Of a stretch of 64,000 nucleotides of DNA, positions 16,454-24,462 are shown in pieces. Source of the DNA: a bacterium 210917-SL.2.15 (GTDB lineage: Bacteria; Bacillota; Clostridia; Oscillospirales; Oscillospiraceae); NCBI GenBank assembly GCA_020555605.1, contig JAJCJC010000010.1, forward strand, positions 15,565 to 79,564, written 5' to 3'. The notes under the pieces were generated by a model. It saw only the letters and a list, made by a program, of their open reading frames with translations. It made no database searches and was not told the DNA's origin. How positions within the stretch are numbered: position 1 is the first letter of the stretch; every line of letters begins with the position of its first letter. The translations under genes and the position numbers were made by a program.

Positions 16454-16870
16454 TTAATCATCCCGCTCCGTTTCATATTGCAGCACTGCACCGGTGGATG
16501 CGTCGATTTCGTAGCCATACTCCATGCCGCCGGATTTGAACTCCACCCCATAATGGGGGATGCGCTCATCCAGTTCAGCTTCCACAGACAGGTCGTATAC
16601 GTCGTTGGCCGAAATGCCCGCATGCTGGAGCGCAGCAGCCCTGGCCACCTCGATACCGATGCTGTTGGCCGCCGCGCCGGCAGCGCCGAAGAAGGCAGTG
16701 TCCTCCTGATCCTGCCCCACACTGAGTCCCGCCAAAGCTGCAAATGTCAGGTGGTCGCTGTTTTGCACCAGTGTTTCCAAGGCATTTTCTTCCAGCCGCT
16801 GCCGGAATTCCGTTGTGATCACGTCCAAAATCACCACTTTCCTGCCGCTCCTGTCATAAAGGAAATGCAC
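16454..16870 (-). CDS. PepSY-domain protein, probably N-terminally truncated
   Basis: A frame of 138 residues. The C-terminal 60 residues are a PepSY domain: GIEVARAAALQHAGISANDV, then a charged stretch and GVEFKSGGMEYGYEIDASTG. PepSY domains commonly sit in exported peptidase-inhibiting or anti-sigma proteins, but no signal peptide or membrane segment is seen here. The only start is GTG 16870 with no ribosome site, and the first 60 residues (RKVVILDVITTEFRQRL...) look like the middle of a longer protein. It lies 57 bases after the GNAT gene. A 5'-deleted remnant is the best reading. Confidence 0.6.
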   Translation of the reverse strand: MHFLYDRSGRKVVILDVITTEFRQRLEENALETLVQNSDHLTFAALAGLSVGQDQEDTAFFGAAGAAANSIGIEVARAAALQHAGISANDVYDLSVEAELDERIPHYGVEFKSGGMEYGYEIDASTGAVLQYETERDD

Positions 16871-16927
16871 GAAAGGAACGATTTATTGCATTCTCTTTGC
16901 TAAAATTTTTATCTGTGTCCCACGACT

Positions 16928-17428
16928 TCACCGCAGGCGCGCTCCTGTGCCCCATTCTTTGCTGTAGCGTACATCGCACGCATAATGCTCCGTTTTCACT
17001 AAAGGCTCTGCAATTCTTCGGAAGCCGTATTCCTCATAAAACTTTTGCGCAGCAACCATATTTTCCAGTGTTTCCAGATAACACCCGCGATAATGGACCC
17101 TGGCATATTCCAGCGCTGTCTTCATCAGCGTATGTGCCGCGCCGGTGCCTCTGGCTTCTGGCAAACAGTACATCTTCTGCAGCTCGCACATGCCGTCGGC
17201 TCCATCCAGCCGGCCGATCCCCACGCCGCCGACTACTTCGCCCCGCGCATTCTCGGCCACCCAATACCTATTGCCTTCTACGTTATAAATCTCCGAAAAG
17301 CGGCCCAAGTCCGGATCCGCCCAGGCAGTACCCTCATGATCAGCGCCGAATTCGATCAGGCACGTCCGGATGATGTATTCGATGCGCTGGTTGTCCTCTG
17401 GCTTCAATTCCCGAATATGATAATCCAT
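16928..17428 (-). CDS. GNAT-family N-acetyltransferase
   Basis: A 166-residue acetyl-CoA-dependent acetyltransferase. The fold is recognisable from IRELKPEDNQRIEYII at the N-terminus, VVGGVGIGRLDG (beta 4), ELQKMYCLPEARGTGAAHTLM (the acetyl-CoA pyrophosphate loop) and AAQKFYEEYGFRRI near the end. The substrate is unknown. It starts 23 bases after the aldolase gene ends on the same strand, so it is probably co-transcribed with mtnA and the aldolase. The ATG at 17428 is the first that matches the family; the longer frame overlaps the aldolase. Confidence 0.85.
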   Translation of the reverse strand: MDYHIRELKPEDNQRIEYIIRTCLIEFGADHEGTAWADPDLGRFSEIYNVEGNRYWVAENARGEVVGGVGIGRLDGADGMCELQKMYCLPEARGTGAAHTLMKTALEYARVHYRGCYLETLENMVAAQKFYEEYGFRRIAEPLVKTEHYACDVRYSKEWGTGARLR

Positions 17429-17450
17429 ACGAACTTTTCCCGGGCATCCT

Positions 17451-18110
17451 TCAGCAGTGGAAATTGCCCAGCCGCACACCATAGGCATGCAGTTCCGCTT
17501 CCTGTGCCTCCGACAGATACTGGGGTGTACCCAACATGCGTGTCTGGATCAAAATCTGAGCGCAGCGTTCCAGCGTTTCCATGCGGGTAAAGGCTTGCCA
17601 AAGATCCTTTCCCCATGTCACCGCCCCGTGGTTGGCCAGCAGTACGGCGTTGTTCTTTTCCACATAGGGCAAAATACTGTCCGCCACCGCCTGCGTGCCC
17701 GTCAGCGCATAAGGCGCCACATACACCTTTCCCAGCTGCAGTGTCACCGGCGGCAGCAGCGGCTCCGTCAGCCCCACGCCGGCGCTGGCCAGCGCTGTAG
17801 CGGCGATGGAATGGGCATGCACCGCTGCCTGTGCCAGGGTATTATGCCGGTAGACACACAGATGGAGCTTCAATTCGCTGGAAGGCCTCGCCTCTCCCTC
17901 CAGCACCTTCCCCTCTAAATCGGTTTTCACCAGATCCGCATCCGTGAGAAATCCCTTGGCGCTGCCTGAGCCGGTGGTCCACAGACGCGCTCCGTCATCC
18001 ACCCGGCAGCTGATATTGCCGTCGGTACCCGTATTCAGTCCTTCCTCATACAGCAGGCGTCCAATGCGGATAATTTCTTCACGCGCTTGCACGTCGGTGG
18101 GATAGCTCAT
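17451..18110 (-). CDS. Class II aldolase (likely 5-thio/deoxyribulose-1-phosphate aldolase)
   Basis: A 219-residue zinc-dependent aldolase/epimerase of the AraD/FucA type. TDGNISCR and TGSGSAKGFL bind phosphate, RPSSELKLHLCVYR contains the catalytic glutamate, and the zinc histidines are in VHAHS and LANHGAVTWG. Its 4-base overlap with mtnA suggests that it acts on the MtnA product. In the DHAP shunt of Rhodospirillum and some E. coli, a class II aldolase (Ald2) splits methylthioribulose- or deoxyribulose-1-phosphate into DHAP and an aldehyde. The alternative, a methylthioribulose-1-phosphate dehydratase (MtnB), is possible, but no other methionine-salvage genes are nearby. Confidence 0.85.
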   Translation of the reverse strand: MSYPTDVQAREEIIRIGRLLYEEGLNTGTDGNISCRVDDGARLWTTGSGSAKGFLTDADLVKTDLEGKVLEGEARPSSELKLHLCVYRHNTLAQAAVHAHSIAATALASAGVGLTEPLLPPVTLQLGKVYVAPYALTGTQAVADSILPYVEKNNAVLLANHGAVTWGKDLWQAFTRMETLERCAQILIQTRMLGTPQYLSEAQEAELHAYGVRLGNFHC

Positions 18111-19183
18111 ATCTGCGCCGCCTCCTTTTTGCGGAAAATATCTCTCAGCGATTCCGTATACGGCGCGCGTGCCACACCGTACTCCGTTACAATAGCAGAA
18201 ATCAGGTCATTGTCCGTCACATCGAACGCCGGGTTCCAGGTCTTCACGCTCTCCGGCGCCATCCGCTTTTCATACCACATCCGGCAGATCTCATCGCCGC
18301 TGCGCTCTTCGATCACAATATCCGCTCCGGTGGGGGTGTGCAGATCAATGGTGGATGAGGGCGCCACCACATAGAACGGCACGCCGAAACGCTTGGCCAG
18401 CACCGCCACGCCCAGCGTGCCGATCTTGTTGGCGGCATCGCCGTTGGCCGCCACCCGGTCACAGCCTACGAACACCGCGTCGATCAGCCCTTTTTTCATC
18501 ACGGAGGCCGCCATATTGTCGCAGATCAGCGTGGTGTCGATGCCGGCAGAGGACAACTCGAAACTGGTCAGCCGGGCGCCCTGCAGCAGGGGGCGCGTCT
18601 CATCGCAATAGACGCGGAAGCCGTAGCCCCGCGCATGGCCCAAATACATGGGCGCTGTGGCGGTGCCGTAGCGCACGGTGGCCAGCTGGCCGGCGTTGCA
18701 GTGGGTCAGGAGTCCGTCGCCAGGCTTCACCAGGGACAGGCCGTTCTCCCCCAAACGGCGGCACACGTCGATATCCTCCTGCCACATGGCCAGGCATTCC
18801 CGGTGCAGCGCCGCCCGGATCTCCTCCGCTCCGCCCGCGGTCTGATGCGCCGTACGCTCCATGCGGCGCAGCGCCCAGGAAAGATTCACCGCTGTGGGGC
18901 GGGCAGAATTGAGGTACTCCGCCGCCGCGTGCAGCCGTTCCAAAAACGCGCCGCGCCCGACCGCTTCGATCTCCCGGGCCGCCAGATACAGCCCGATGGC
19001 CGCCGCCACGCCGATGGCCGGCGCACCGCGCACCCGCAGGGCCTGGATGGCCTCCCAGATCTCGTTTTGTTTGGTCAAATGCAGGAGTTTGATCTCGCCC
19101 GGCAGTAGCGTCTGGTCGATAATCACCAGCGCCGCACCGTCGTCGCTGAGCGACACAGTATCGTATTCTAAAATGGATTTCAT
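18107..19183 (-). CDS. mtnA: S-methyl-5-thioribose-1-phosphate isomerase
   Basis: A 358-residue aldose-ketose isomerase of the eIF2B-like family, acting on 5-methylthioribose-1-phosphate or 5-deoxyribose-1-phosphate. LRVRGAPAIGVAAAIGLYLA near residue 50, THCNAGQLATVRYGTA with the catalytic cysteine, DETRPLLQGARLTSFEL, and VGCDRVAANGDAANKIGT with the catalytic aspartate are all present. The start at 19183 is preferred because AAAAGGGGA is spaced seven to eight bases from it; ATG 19189 is possible. A phosphorylase or kinase to feed it is not in this window. Confidence 0.93.
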   Translation of the reverse strand: MKSILEYDTVSLSDDGAALVIIDQTLLPGEIKLLHLTKQNEIWEAIQALRVRGAPAIGVAAAIGLYLAAREIEAVGRGAFLERLHAAAEYLNSARPTAVNLSWALRRMERTAHQTAGGAEEIRAALHRECLAMWQEDIDVCRRLGENGLSLVKPGDGLLTHCNAGQLATVRYGTATAPMYLGHARGYGFRVYCDETRPLLQGARLTSFELSSAGIDTTLICDNMAASVMKKGLIDAVFVGCDRVAANGDAANKIGTLGVAVLAKRFGVPFYVVAPSSTIDLHTPTGADIVIEERSGDEICRMWYEKRMAPESVKTWNPAFDVTDNDLISAIVTEYGVARAPYTESLRDIFRKKEAAQI

Positions 19184-19216
19184 CGCCATTCCCCTTTTTG
19201 TCCTTTTTACGGTATA

Positions 19217-19245
19217 AGGATACGGCATTTCGCTGCTTTTGTCAA
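19217..19245 (-). promoter_or_regulatory. Promoter of the mtnA-aldolase-GNAT operon
   Basis: On the minus strand TTGACA (19245-19240), 17 bases, TATCCT (19222-19217). Confidence 0.65.
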
Positions 19246-19255
19246 AACATACCTG

Positions 19256-20704
19256 TCACACCGTATACGTCATGGTGACAGTGCAGGTATAATAATCCGA
19301 CTCTTCGGCAGTGTTGCCCGTACTGCTGAGCCATGTGTTCTCCCAAACGTCAAATCCCTGCCGCTCCACGTCCCACTGGATCTGGATCGTCCCGCACTGC
19401 GTGCTGCCGCTTCGGGAGAGGTCGATATCCGCGCTGCGATACGCTTTCATGACTGCATAATACCTCAACCCCACCGGCCCGTTCTCCCGCGCAGAGAGGG
19501 CGCCATATGCAATCACCATCTGAACCGGCAGATCGCCGATCCAGGTTTCTCTGTCTGTAAACAGAGAAAGCGTCACGCCGGCCACGCAGCCGCTTTCATC
19601 CGTTTTGATCGCCTGGATCGCCTTGGGAGAATCGTCCCAGATCAGAATGCCGTCGCCAGCGGACGGCAGCGTCCAGTTCCCATCTTCGTCCATGCGCCTA
19701 CCATACTCGGCCTGGGCGGCTATATGGTTGACATTTTCGATGTAATCCGCCCGGGATAGCGCCCCGTAGCAGGGCGGCGCCACGGCATGCAGCAATAGAA
19801 CGACGAGCGCTGCAAACATCAAAGATTCCAGCGCAATAAAGGCAATGCCCCGCCATATCTTTGTATCCCGGATGGTATAGTTGATGTCTGCCTCCCAGGG
19901 CTGGGCTTCGCCCGCTCGGCAGCGGCAGTAGCTTTTCCAGCCGCACCAGAGATTGACAAAGGGGATATTCAATCCCTGTCCGCTGTATATGGCGCCCCGC
20001 GTCCAGCGCCCCGCTTCGCCGCAAGTCAACTTCCCGCCGCTCACTGCAGAAACATGCAGACCGAACAGCGCTTTACCCGGGGTTGTGCCGAAGCGGCTCA
20101 ACAGCAGCGGCTCAATCAGCAGCATCAAAAGCATCGACACCAGCCAATTCAAAAGGGTCGTGCCGACACCCGTATCGCCGATGTGAAAAATTCCGATCCA
20201 AACAAATCCCCACAAAAAGCTGTAAAGGCTCATATCAAAATAGCGGGCAAAATAGCGCCGCCAGGGATGATAGACCGACTGGATCAGATCCTTTTTTTCC
20301 GGCCGGGGAATAAACGGGAGATTGCCCGCCGCCGCTTCTTCCCGCTCCAGTTCCGCCAGATACACCTTCGGTTCCAGCGCGTCATAGGCGATCTGCCGCT
20401 GCTGCAGCTCCCGGCACACCGTTTTCTCCCGCTCCAGCATGGCTACTTCCCGGGATAATTCCTTCTCCCGCGCCTGCAGCGCCTTGCTCAGCGGCTGCGC
20501 CCCACGCTGTACGGCCCCGATCGTTTCGATGCTCAGCCCCAGGTGCCGCAGCAGCTTAATCTTCTGCAGCGTCTGCAGATCCTCATCCGAATATTCCCGA
20601 TACCCATTTTCCCGCCGCGCCGGCGTCAGAAGTCCCTGCTGCTCATAATAACGGATATTCGCCCGGGCCAGGCCGGTTTTCTCCTCCAGCTCCTTTACGG
20701 TCAT
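19256..20704 (-). CDS. MerR-family regulator fused to an RDD membrane domain
   Basis: A 482-residue fusion. Residues 1-70 are a MerR winged helix (TVKELEEKTGLARANIRYYEQQGLL, then NGYREYSDEDL), residues 75-115 a long dimerisation coiled coil, and residues about 150-335 an RDD-type membrane domain with several hydrophobic helices (RYFDMSLYSFLWGFVWIGIF, LLNWLVSMLLMLLIEPLLL) and the RDD motif GTTPGKALFGLHV. The last 150 residues after a final helix (MFAALVVLLLHAV) are probably extracytoplasmic and unlike any domain I recognise. This would be a membrane-anchored transcription factor. AAGGAGG is eight bases before ATG 20704. Its promoter has the 19-base spacer typical of MerR-controlled promoters. 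Confidence 0.85.
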   Translation of the reverse strand: MTVKELEEKTGLARANIRYYEQQGLLTPARRENGYREYSDEDLQTLQKIKLLRHLGLSIETIGAVQRGAQPLSKALQAREKELSREVAMLEREKTVCRELQQRQIAYDALEPKVYLAELEREEAAAGNLPFIPRPEKKDLIQSVYHPWRRYFARYFDMSLYSFLWGFVWIGIFHIGDTGVGTTLLNWLVSMLLMLLIEPLLLSRFGTTPGKALFGLHVSAVSGGKLTCGEAGRWTRGAIYSGQGLNIPFVNLWCGWKSYCRCRAGEAQPWEADINYTIRDTKIWRGIAFIALESLMFAALVVLLLHAVAPPCYGALSRADYIENVNHIAAQAEYGRRMDEDGNWTLPSAGDGILIWDDSPKAIQAIKTDESGCVAGVTLSLFTDRETWIGDLPVQMVIAYGALSARENGPVGLRYYAVMKAYRSADIDLSRSGSTQCGTIQIQWDVERQGFDVWENTWLSSTGNTAEESDYYTCTVTMTYTV

Positions 20705-20728
20705 CGACATCCCCTCCTTTTCGCTCTT

Positions 20729-20759
20729 AGTATCCGGTATCAAGTCCCTTTACAGTCAA
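20729..20759 (-). promoter_or_regulatory. MerR-type promoter with a 19-base spacer
   Basis: On the minus strand TTGACT (20759-20754), 19 bases, GATACT (20734-20729). The over-long spacer contains ACTTGATACC; MerR proteins activate such promoters by untwisting the spacer, so autoregulation is likely. Confidence 0.6.
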
Positions 20760-20936
20760 GCGTTTTGTAGAAATTGTCTCGTTTTTTCTGTTTTCACCAG
20801 TATAGCAAAGACCGCCGGAAAAAGAAAGCAGGGCTATCCGAGGAATCTTTCTTACGTTTCGTTTAAGAAAATAGACAGGTCACGGCACAAAATGCTATAC
20901 TGCAGAAAAAGCCGCACAGAGAGGAGCGTGCATACC

Positions 20937-21608
20937 ATGTACCGCATTTTTATCGTGGAGGATGACGAAGTGATCGCCCGCGTGCTGGGGGAACATCTGC
21001 GCCAATGGGGTTATACCACGCAATGCGTGCAGGATTTTGAACATGTGCTCGCCGAGGCAGAGGCCTTCGCCCCGCAGCTGATCCTGCTGGATATTTCCCT
21101 GCCTTTTTTCAACGGCTTCCACTGGTGCGCCGAACTGCGCAGGCGCTCCTGCGTGCCCATCATTTTCCTTTCCTCTGCCTCAGATCAAATGAACGCCGTG
21201 ATGTCCATGCAGTTGGGCGGAGACGATTTTATCGCCAAACCCTTCGACCTGACGGTACTCACAGCCAAAATCCAGGCCCTGCTGCGCCGGAGCTACGATT
21301 TTTCCGCGCCTTCCAACCTGCTTCCCTGCGGCCAGGCCTTTCTGAACACCGACGAGGAGACCCTGCTGCAGGGGGATGCCAAAATTCCGCTGAGCCGCAA
21401 TGAATATCGCATTCTGCGCCTGCTGCTGGAACAGCGCGGGCGCATCGTCTCGCGGGATGCGATCATGACGGCCCTGTGGGAGTCGGACAGCTTCGTGGAT
21501 GAAAATACGCTCAGCGTCAACGTCAACCGGCTGCGCAGGAAGCTGGAAAGCGCCGGCGTGCGCGACCTGATCCAAACCAGAAAGGGCGTGGGTTACCTTG
21601 TGGAATGA
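20937..21608 (+). CDS. OmpR-family response regulator (BceR-like)
   Basis: A 223-residue two-component regulator. The receiver domain starts YRIFIVEDDEVIARVLGEHL, the phospho-acceptor aspartate is in LILLDISLPFFNGFHWC, and the lysine of the active site is in DFIAKPFDLTVL. Residues about 130-223 are the winged-helix DNA-binding domain (LSRNEYRILRLLLEQRGRIVSRD, LRRKLESAGVRDLIQTRKGVGY). Gene order with a short-loop kinase and a BceAB-type exporter marks it as a BceR-like regulator of cell-envelope peptide-antibiotic response. GAGGAG precedes ATG 20937. It ends 2 bases before the kinase start. Confidence 0.92.
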   Translation: MYRIFIVEDDEVIARVLGEHLRQWGYTTQCVQDFEHVLAEAEAFAPQLILLDISLPFFNGFHWCAELRRRSCVPIIFLSSASDQMNAVMSMQLGGDDFIAKPFDLTVLTAKIQALLRRSYDFSAPSNLLPCGQAFLNTDEETLLQGDAKIPLSRNEYRILRLLLEQRGRIVSRDAIMTALWESDSFVDENTLSVNVNRLRRKLESAGVRDLIQTRKGVGYLVE

Positions 21609-21609
21609 G

Positions 21610-22521
21610 ATGCCGCTGCGCAGTTTCCTGCGCCGGCAGAAAAAAAGTATCGCTCTGCATCTGTGCTGTCTTGCGCTTTTCGCTCTGATCTTTTTCCTTT
21701 ACCATATGCCAATGGACGCCTTGCTCTATGCACTGAGCCTGTGCGCGGTCCCTCTGACGCTCGCCTTCTGCATTTCCTTTGTCCGCTATCTGCGAAAAGG
21801 CCGCGCGCTTGCGGCCCTCCGCTCTTGTGTGGAAACCTCAGCCTTCTCCCTGCCCGAGCCGGACGATGCCCTGGAGGCAGACTATCAGGCTCTTCTCCAG
21901 GCAGTTTGCGCCCACCGCACAGTTTTGTCCGCAGAAAATGAAAACCGCTACCGCGACCTGACCGACTACTTTACTCTTTGGGCCCATCAGATCAAAACGC
22001 CCATCGCCGCCATACAGCTTCTGCTGCAAACAGGCGAAGACCAGCGCAGCCGGGAACTGTCGGCGGAGCTGTTCAAGATTGAGCAATATGTGGGAATGGT
22101 TCTGACCTATCTGCGCCTGGGCAGCGACGACACCGACTATCTGTTCCGCCGCTGCTCTCTGGACGAAATCGTCCGCGCCTGCGCACGCAAATATGCCAAA
22201 CTGTTCATTCTCAAAAGGATCTCCCTCTCTTTTCAGCCTACTGGCATGACCGTGCTGACGGACGAAAAATGGCTCTCTTTCGTGATCGAGCAGCTGCTGT
22301 CCAACGCGCTGAAATACACGCGCCCCGGCGGCTGCATCCGGATCCTCAAAGACGGCAGCTGCCTGGTGATCGCCGACAACGGCATCGGCATCCGCAGCGA
22401 GGACCTTCCTCGGGTGTTTGAAAAAGGGTTCACCGGCTGCAACGGCCGCAGCGACAAAAAATCCACCGGGATCGGATTATACCTATGCAAAAAATCACCT
22501 GTCGTCTGGGCCACGACCTGA
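21610..22521 (+). CDS. BceS-like sensor histidine kinase, C-terminus frameshifted
   Basis: The frame as read is 303 residues. Two transmembrane helices at residues 15-60 with almost no external loop mark an intramembrane-sensing kinase. The H-box is LWAHQIKTPIAAIQ, the N-box EQLLSNALKYT, the G1 box VIADNGIGI, and DKKSTGIGLYLCKK is the G2 region. After LCKK the frame leaves the family sequence and stops at 22521. In the +1 frame the expected ending continues ITCRLGHDLTIASVPGTGTR and stops at 22595. The switch is at six A residues, 22489-22494; one more A would restore the full kinase. The frameshift may be a sequencing artefact, true mutation or slippage. Confidence 0.85.
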   Translation: MPLRSFLRRQKKSIALHLCCLALFALIFFLYHMPMDALLYALSLCAVPLTLAFCISFVRYLRKGRALAALRSCVETSAFSLPEPDDALEADYQALLQAVCAHRTVLSAENENRYRDLTDYFTLWAHQIKTPIAAIQLLLQTGEDQRSRELSAELFKIEQYVGMVLTYLRLGSDDTDYLFRRCSLDEIVRACARKYAKLFILKRISLSFQPTGMTVLTDEKWLSFVIEQLLSNALKYTRPGGCIRILKDGSCLVIADNGIGIRSEDLPRVFEKGFTGCNGRSDKKSTGIGLYLCKKSPVVWATT

Positions 22522-22643
22522 CCATTGCTTCGGTTCCCGGCACCGGCACCCGGGTTTACCTCCACCTCTCCAAGGGGCCGGCCGTCTTGGAGTAAAGGAG
22601 AAAATGCCGGAGCATTTTTCATCGGCCGCCGCATATGCAAAAG

Positions 22644-22677
22644 AGCAAGCACGCGCTGGATCCAGCGCGTGCTTGCT
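22644..22677. repeat. Perfect 34-base palindrome
   Basis: AGCAAGCACGCGCTGGA is followed immediately by its exact reverse complement, centred on GGATCC. On the minus strand it is followed by CTTTTGC, so it may act as a terminator for a lost minus-strand gene. On the plus strand there is no T tract. Confidence 0.8.
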
Positions 22678-22679
22678 TC

Positions 22680-22919
22680 CATCGACACGCCGGTCGCATC
22701 GCTGACATAGCCCTGCCATACCGTGAGCTGCTCTTCGCTCACCGCCTGCGCGCCGTCCGAGATCCAAATCGACACGCTGCTGACCAGAGCGTCGGCATCA
22801 CAGGTAATATAGATCGTCACCGGTGTCTCATACAGTTCCGCCGTATAGATCTCGCCGATATAGGTGGATTGATCTTCCTTGAAGTTGTTCCATATTGTTG
22901 CTATACTGTAACCGAAGTA
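22680..22919 (-). pseudogene. Remnant of a minus-strand gene between kinase and tetR
   Basis: A minus-strand stretch of about 80 codons without stops reads like real protein (WNNFKEDQSTYIGEIYTAEL, PVTIYITCDADALVSSV), with codon use like its neighbours. It has a stop at its 5' side, no convincing start, and runs into a perfect palindrome and then the reverse of the kinase gene. It resembles the 3' part of an exported hypothetical protein, but no family is recognised. The tetR promoter lies inside its 5' end. Confidence 0.35.
22879..22907 (+). promoter_or_regulatory. Promoter of the tetR gene
   Basis: TTGAAG (22879-22884), 17 bases, TATACT (22902-22907). Confidence 0.6.
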
Positions 22920-22957
22920 TCATAAACCTGCAATCATTGTAACAGGGGGAACCACCT

Positions 22958-23539
22958 GTGAAGCAGAGCGAAAAAAATCAGAAAAGCCGGGCGCTGATTC
23001 TTACCCATGCTTTCGCCGAATTTGCCAGCCACGGCTATGAAGGAAGTTCCCTTAACCAGATCTGCGCCCGCGGAAATCTTTCCAAAGGGCTGCTGTATCA
23101 TGATTACAAAAATAAAGACGCGCTGTATCTGGCCTGCGCGCATGTGCTTTTTGACGATATGACGCGCTATCTCCGCCACGAGATCGAGCTTTCCACGGTC
23201 ACGGCAAAGCAATATTTTGCCGTCCGCATGCGCTTTTCCCGACAGCACCCCCTGCACCGCCAGCTGTTCAGCGATCTATTGATGTTTCCCCAAAGCCGTC
23301 TGCAGCAGGAAATCAGCAGGTGCCGCGCAGAATTCGACGCTTTCAACAAGGCCGCGCTGCAGTCCATTCTGCAAAAGGAACCTCTGCGCAGCCCGTTGTC
23401 CATGGAGGAAGCTCTGCTGCAGTTTCGAAGCTTTGTCCACTTCCTCAGTGTATACATCCGCGAGGACGCTGCGGCCGATGCCGCGCAAAAAGCCAACGAT
23501 CTGCTCCAGACCATGCTGTACGGTCTTCTGGCGCGGTAA
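22958..23539 (+). CDS. TetR/AcrR-family transcriptional regulator
   Basis: A 193-residue repressor-type regulator. The N-terminal helix-turn-helix reads ILTHAFAEFASHGYEGSSLN followed by QICARGNLSKGLLYHDYKNK, the normal TetR signature. Residues 60-193 form the helical ligand domain with no recognisable ligand class. The start is GTG 22958 after AACAGGGGG. It lies between the BceRS-like genes and the BceAB-like exporter on the same strand with its own promoter, so it may add a second layer of control over the exporter. Confidence 0.88.
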   Translation: MKQSEKNQKSRALILTHAFAEFASHGYEGSSLNQICARGNLSKGLLYHDYKNKDALYLACAHVLFDDMTRYLRHEIELSTVTAKQYFAVRMRFSRQHPLHRQLFSDLLMFPQSRLQQEISRCRAEFDAFNKAALQSILQKEPLRSPLSMEEALLQFRSFVHFLSVYIREDAAADAAQKANDLLQTMLYGLLAR

Positions 23540-23587
23540 GCGTATGCCGCGATGCTTCCAAGCCGTACTGGCGCCTGCGCCCCGCTT

Positions 23588-23603
23588 CTTACAAAAATGT
23601 AAG
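23588..23603 (+). promoter_or_regulatory. Probable BceR-type operator
   Basis: CTTACA-AAAA-TGTAAG is a perfect inverted repeat and fits the reported BceR-like consensus TNACA-N4-TGTAA. It lies 92 bases before the exporter ATPase gene. A partial repeat CTGTAAG occurs about 25 bases further on. Confidence 0.65.
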
Positions 23604-23694
23604 CTGTGCAGGGCAAACTGTAAGCCAAAACGATGGCACACAGGCTGCGGCGCTGGTAGGATAAAGCCACAATAAATCAAGGAGGCACCGTTTC

Positions 23695-24462
23695 ATGGCT
23701 ATTTTGGAAGTACGGCACCTGAAAAAGACCTATGTCCCCCGCTTCGGCGGCAATCAGGTGCATGCGCTGACCAACGTAAACTTTTCGGTGGAACAGGGCG
23801 AATATGTGGCAATCATGGGTGAGTCCGGCAGCGGGAAAACCACCCTTTTGAATATTCTGGCCGCTTTGGACCGCCCTACTTCCGGCGAGGTACTGCTCTC
23901 GGGCAAAGACCTGACAAAAATTCCGGACGGCAAGCTGGCCGCGTTCCGCCGCGAAAATCTGGGCTTTGTGTTTCAGGATTTCAACCTGCTGGACACGTTT
24001 TCACTGGAAGACAATATTTTCCTCCCCCTGGTACTGGCGGGCAAGTCTTATGAAACCATGCGCAGCCGGCTCGCCCCCATTGCCAAACAGCTCGGCATTC
24101 AGGAGCTGCTGAGCAAATACCCCTATGAAGTATCCGGCGGTCAGAAACAGCGCGCGGCGGTGGCCCGGGCGCTGATCACCAATCCCCAGATCATTCTGGC
24201 AGACGAACCCACCGGCGCATTGGATTCCCGCGCGGCGGACAACCTGCTGGACCTGTTCGGCCGCGTCAACGCCGACGGACAGACCATTTTAATGGTCACT
24301 CATTCCGTCAAAGCCGCCAGCCACGCCCGGCGGGTGCTGTTTCTGCGCGACGGCGAGGTATATCACCAGCTTTATCGCGGCGAAGAGAACCAGGAGGCCA
24401 TGTTCGCCCGCATTTCCGACACACTGACCGTGCTGGCCCAAGGCGGTGAAGTGCATGCGTAA
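23695..24462 (+). CDS. BceA-type ABC exporter ATP-binding protein
   Basis: A 255-residue ATPase of the MacB/LolD/BceA class. Walker A is GESGSGKTTLLNILA, the Q-loop FVFQDFNLLDTF, the signature VSGGQKQRAAVARAL, and Walker B IILADEPTGALDSR. The QDFNLLDTF string is typical of the peptide-antibiotic detoxification branch. AAGGAGG precedes ATG 23695. It overlaps the permease start by 8 bases and would act with it and the upstream BceRS pair to sense and remove lipid-II-binding peptides. Confidence 0.93.
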   Translation: MAILEVRHLKKTYVPRFGGNQVHALTNVNFSVEQGEYVAIMGESGSGKTTLLNILAALDRPTSGEVLLSGKDLTKIPDGKLAAFRRENLGFVFQDFNLLDTFSLEDNIFLPLVLAGKSYETMRSRLAPIAKQLGIQELLSKYPYEVSGGQKQRAAVARALITNPQIILADEPTGALDSRAADNLLDLFGRVNADGQTILMVTHSVKAASHARRVLFLRDGEVYHQLYRGEENQEAMFARISDTLTVLAQGGEVHA

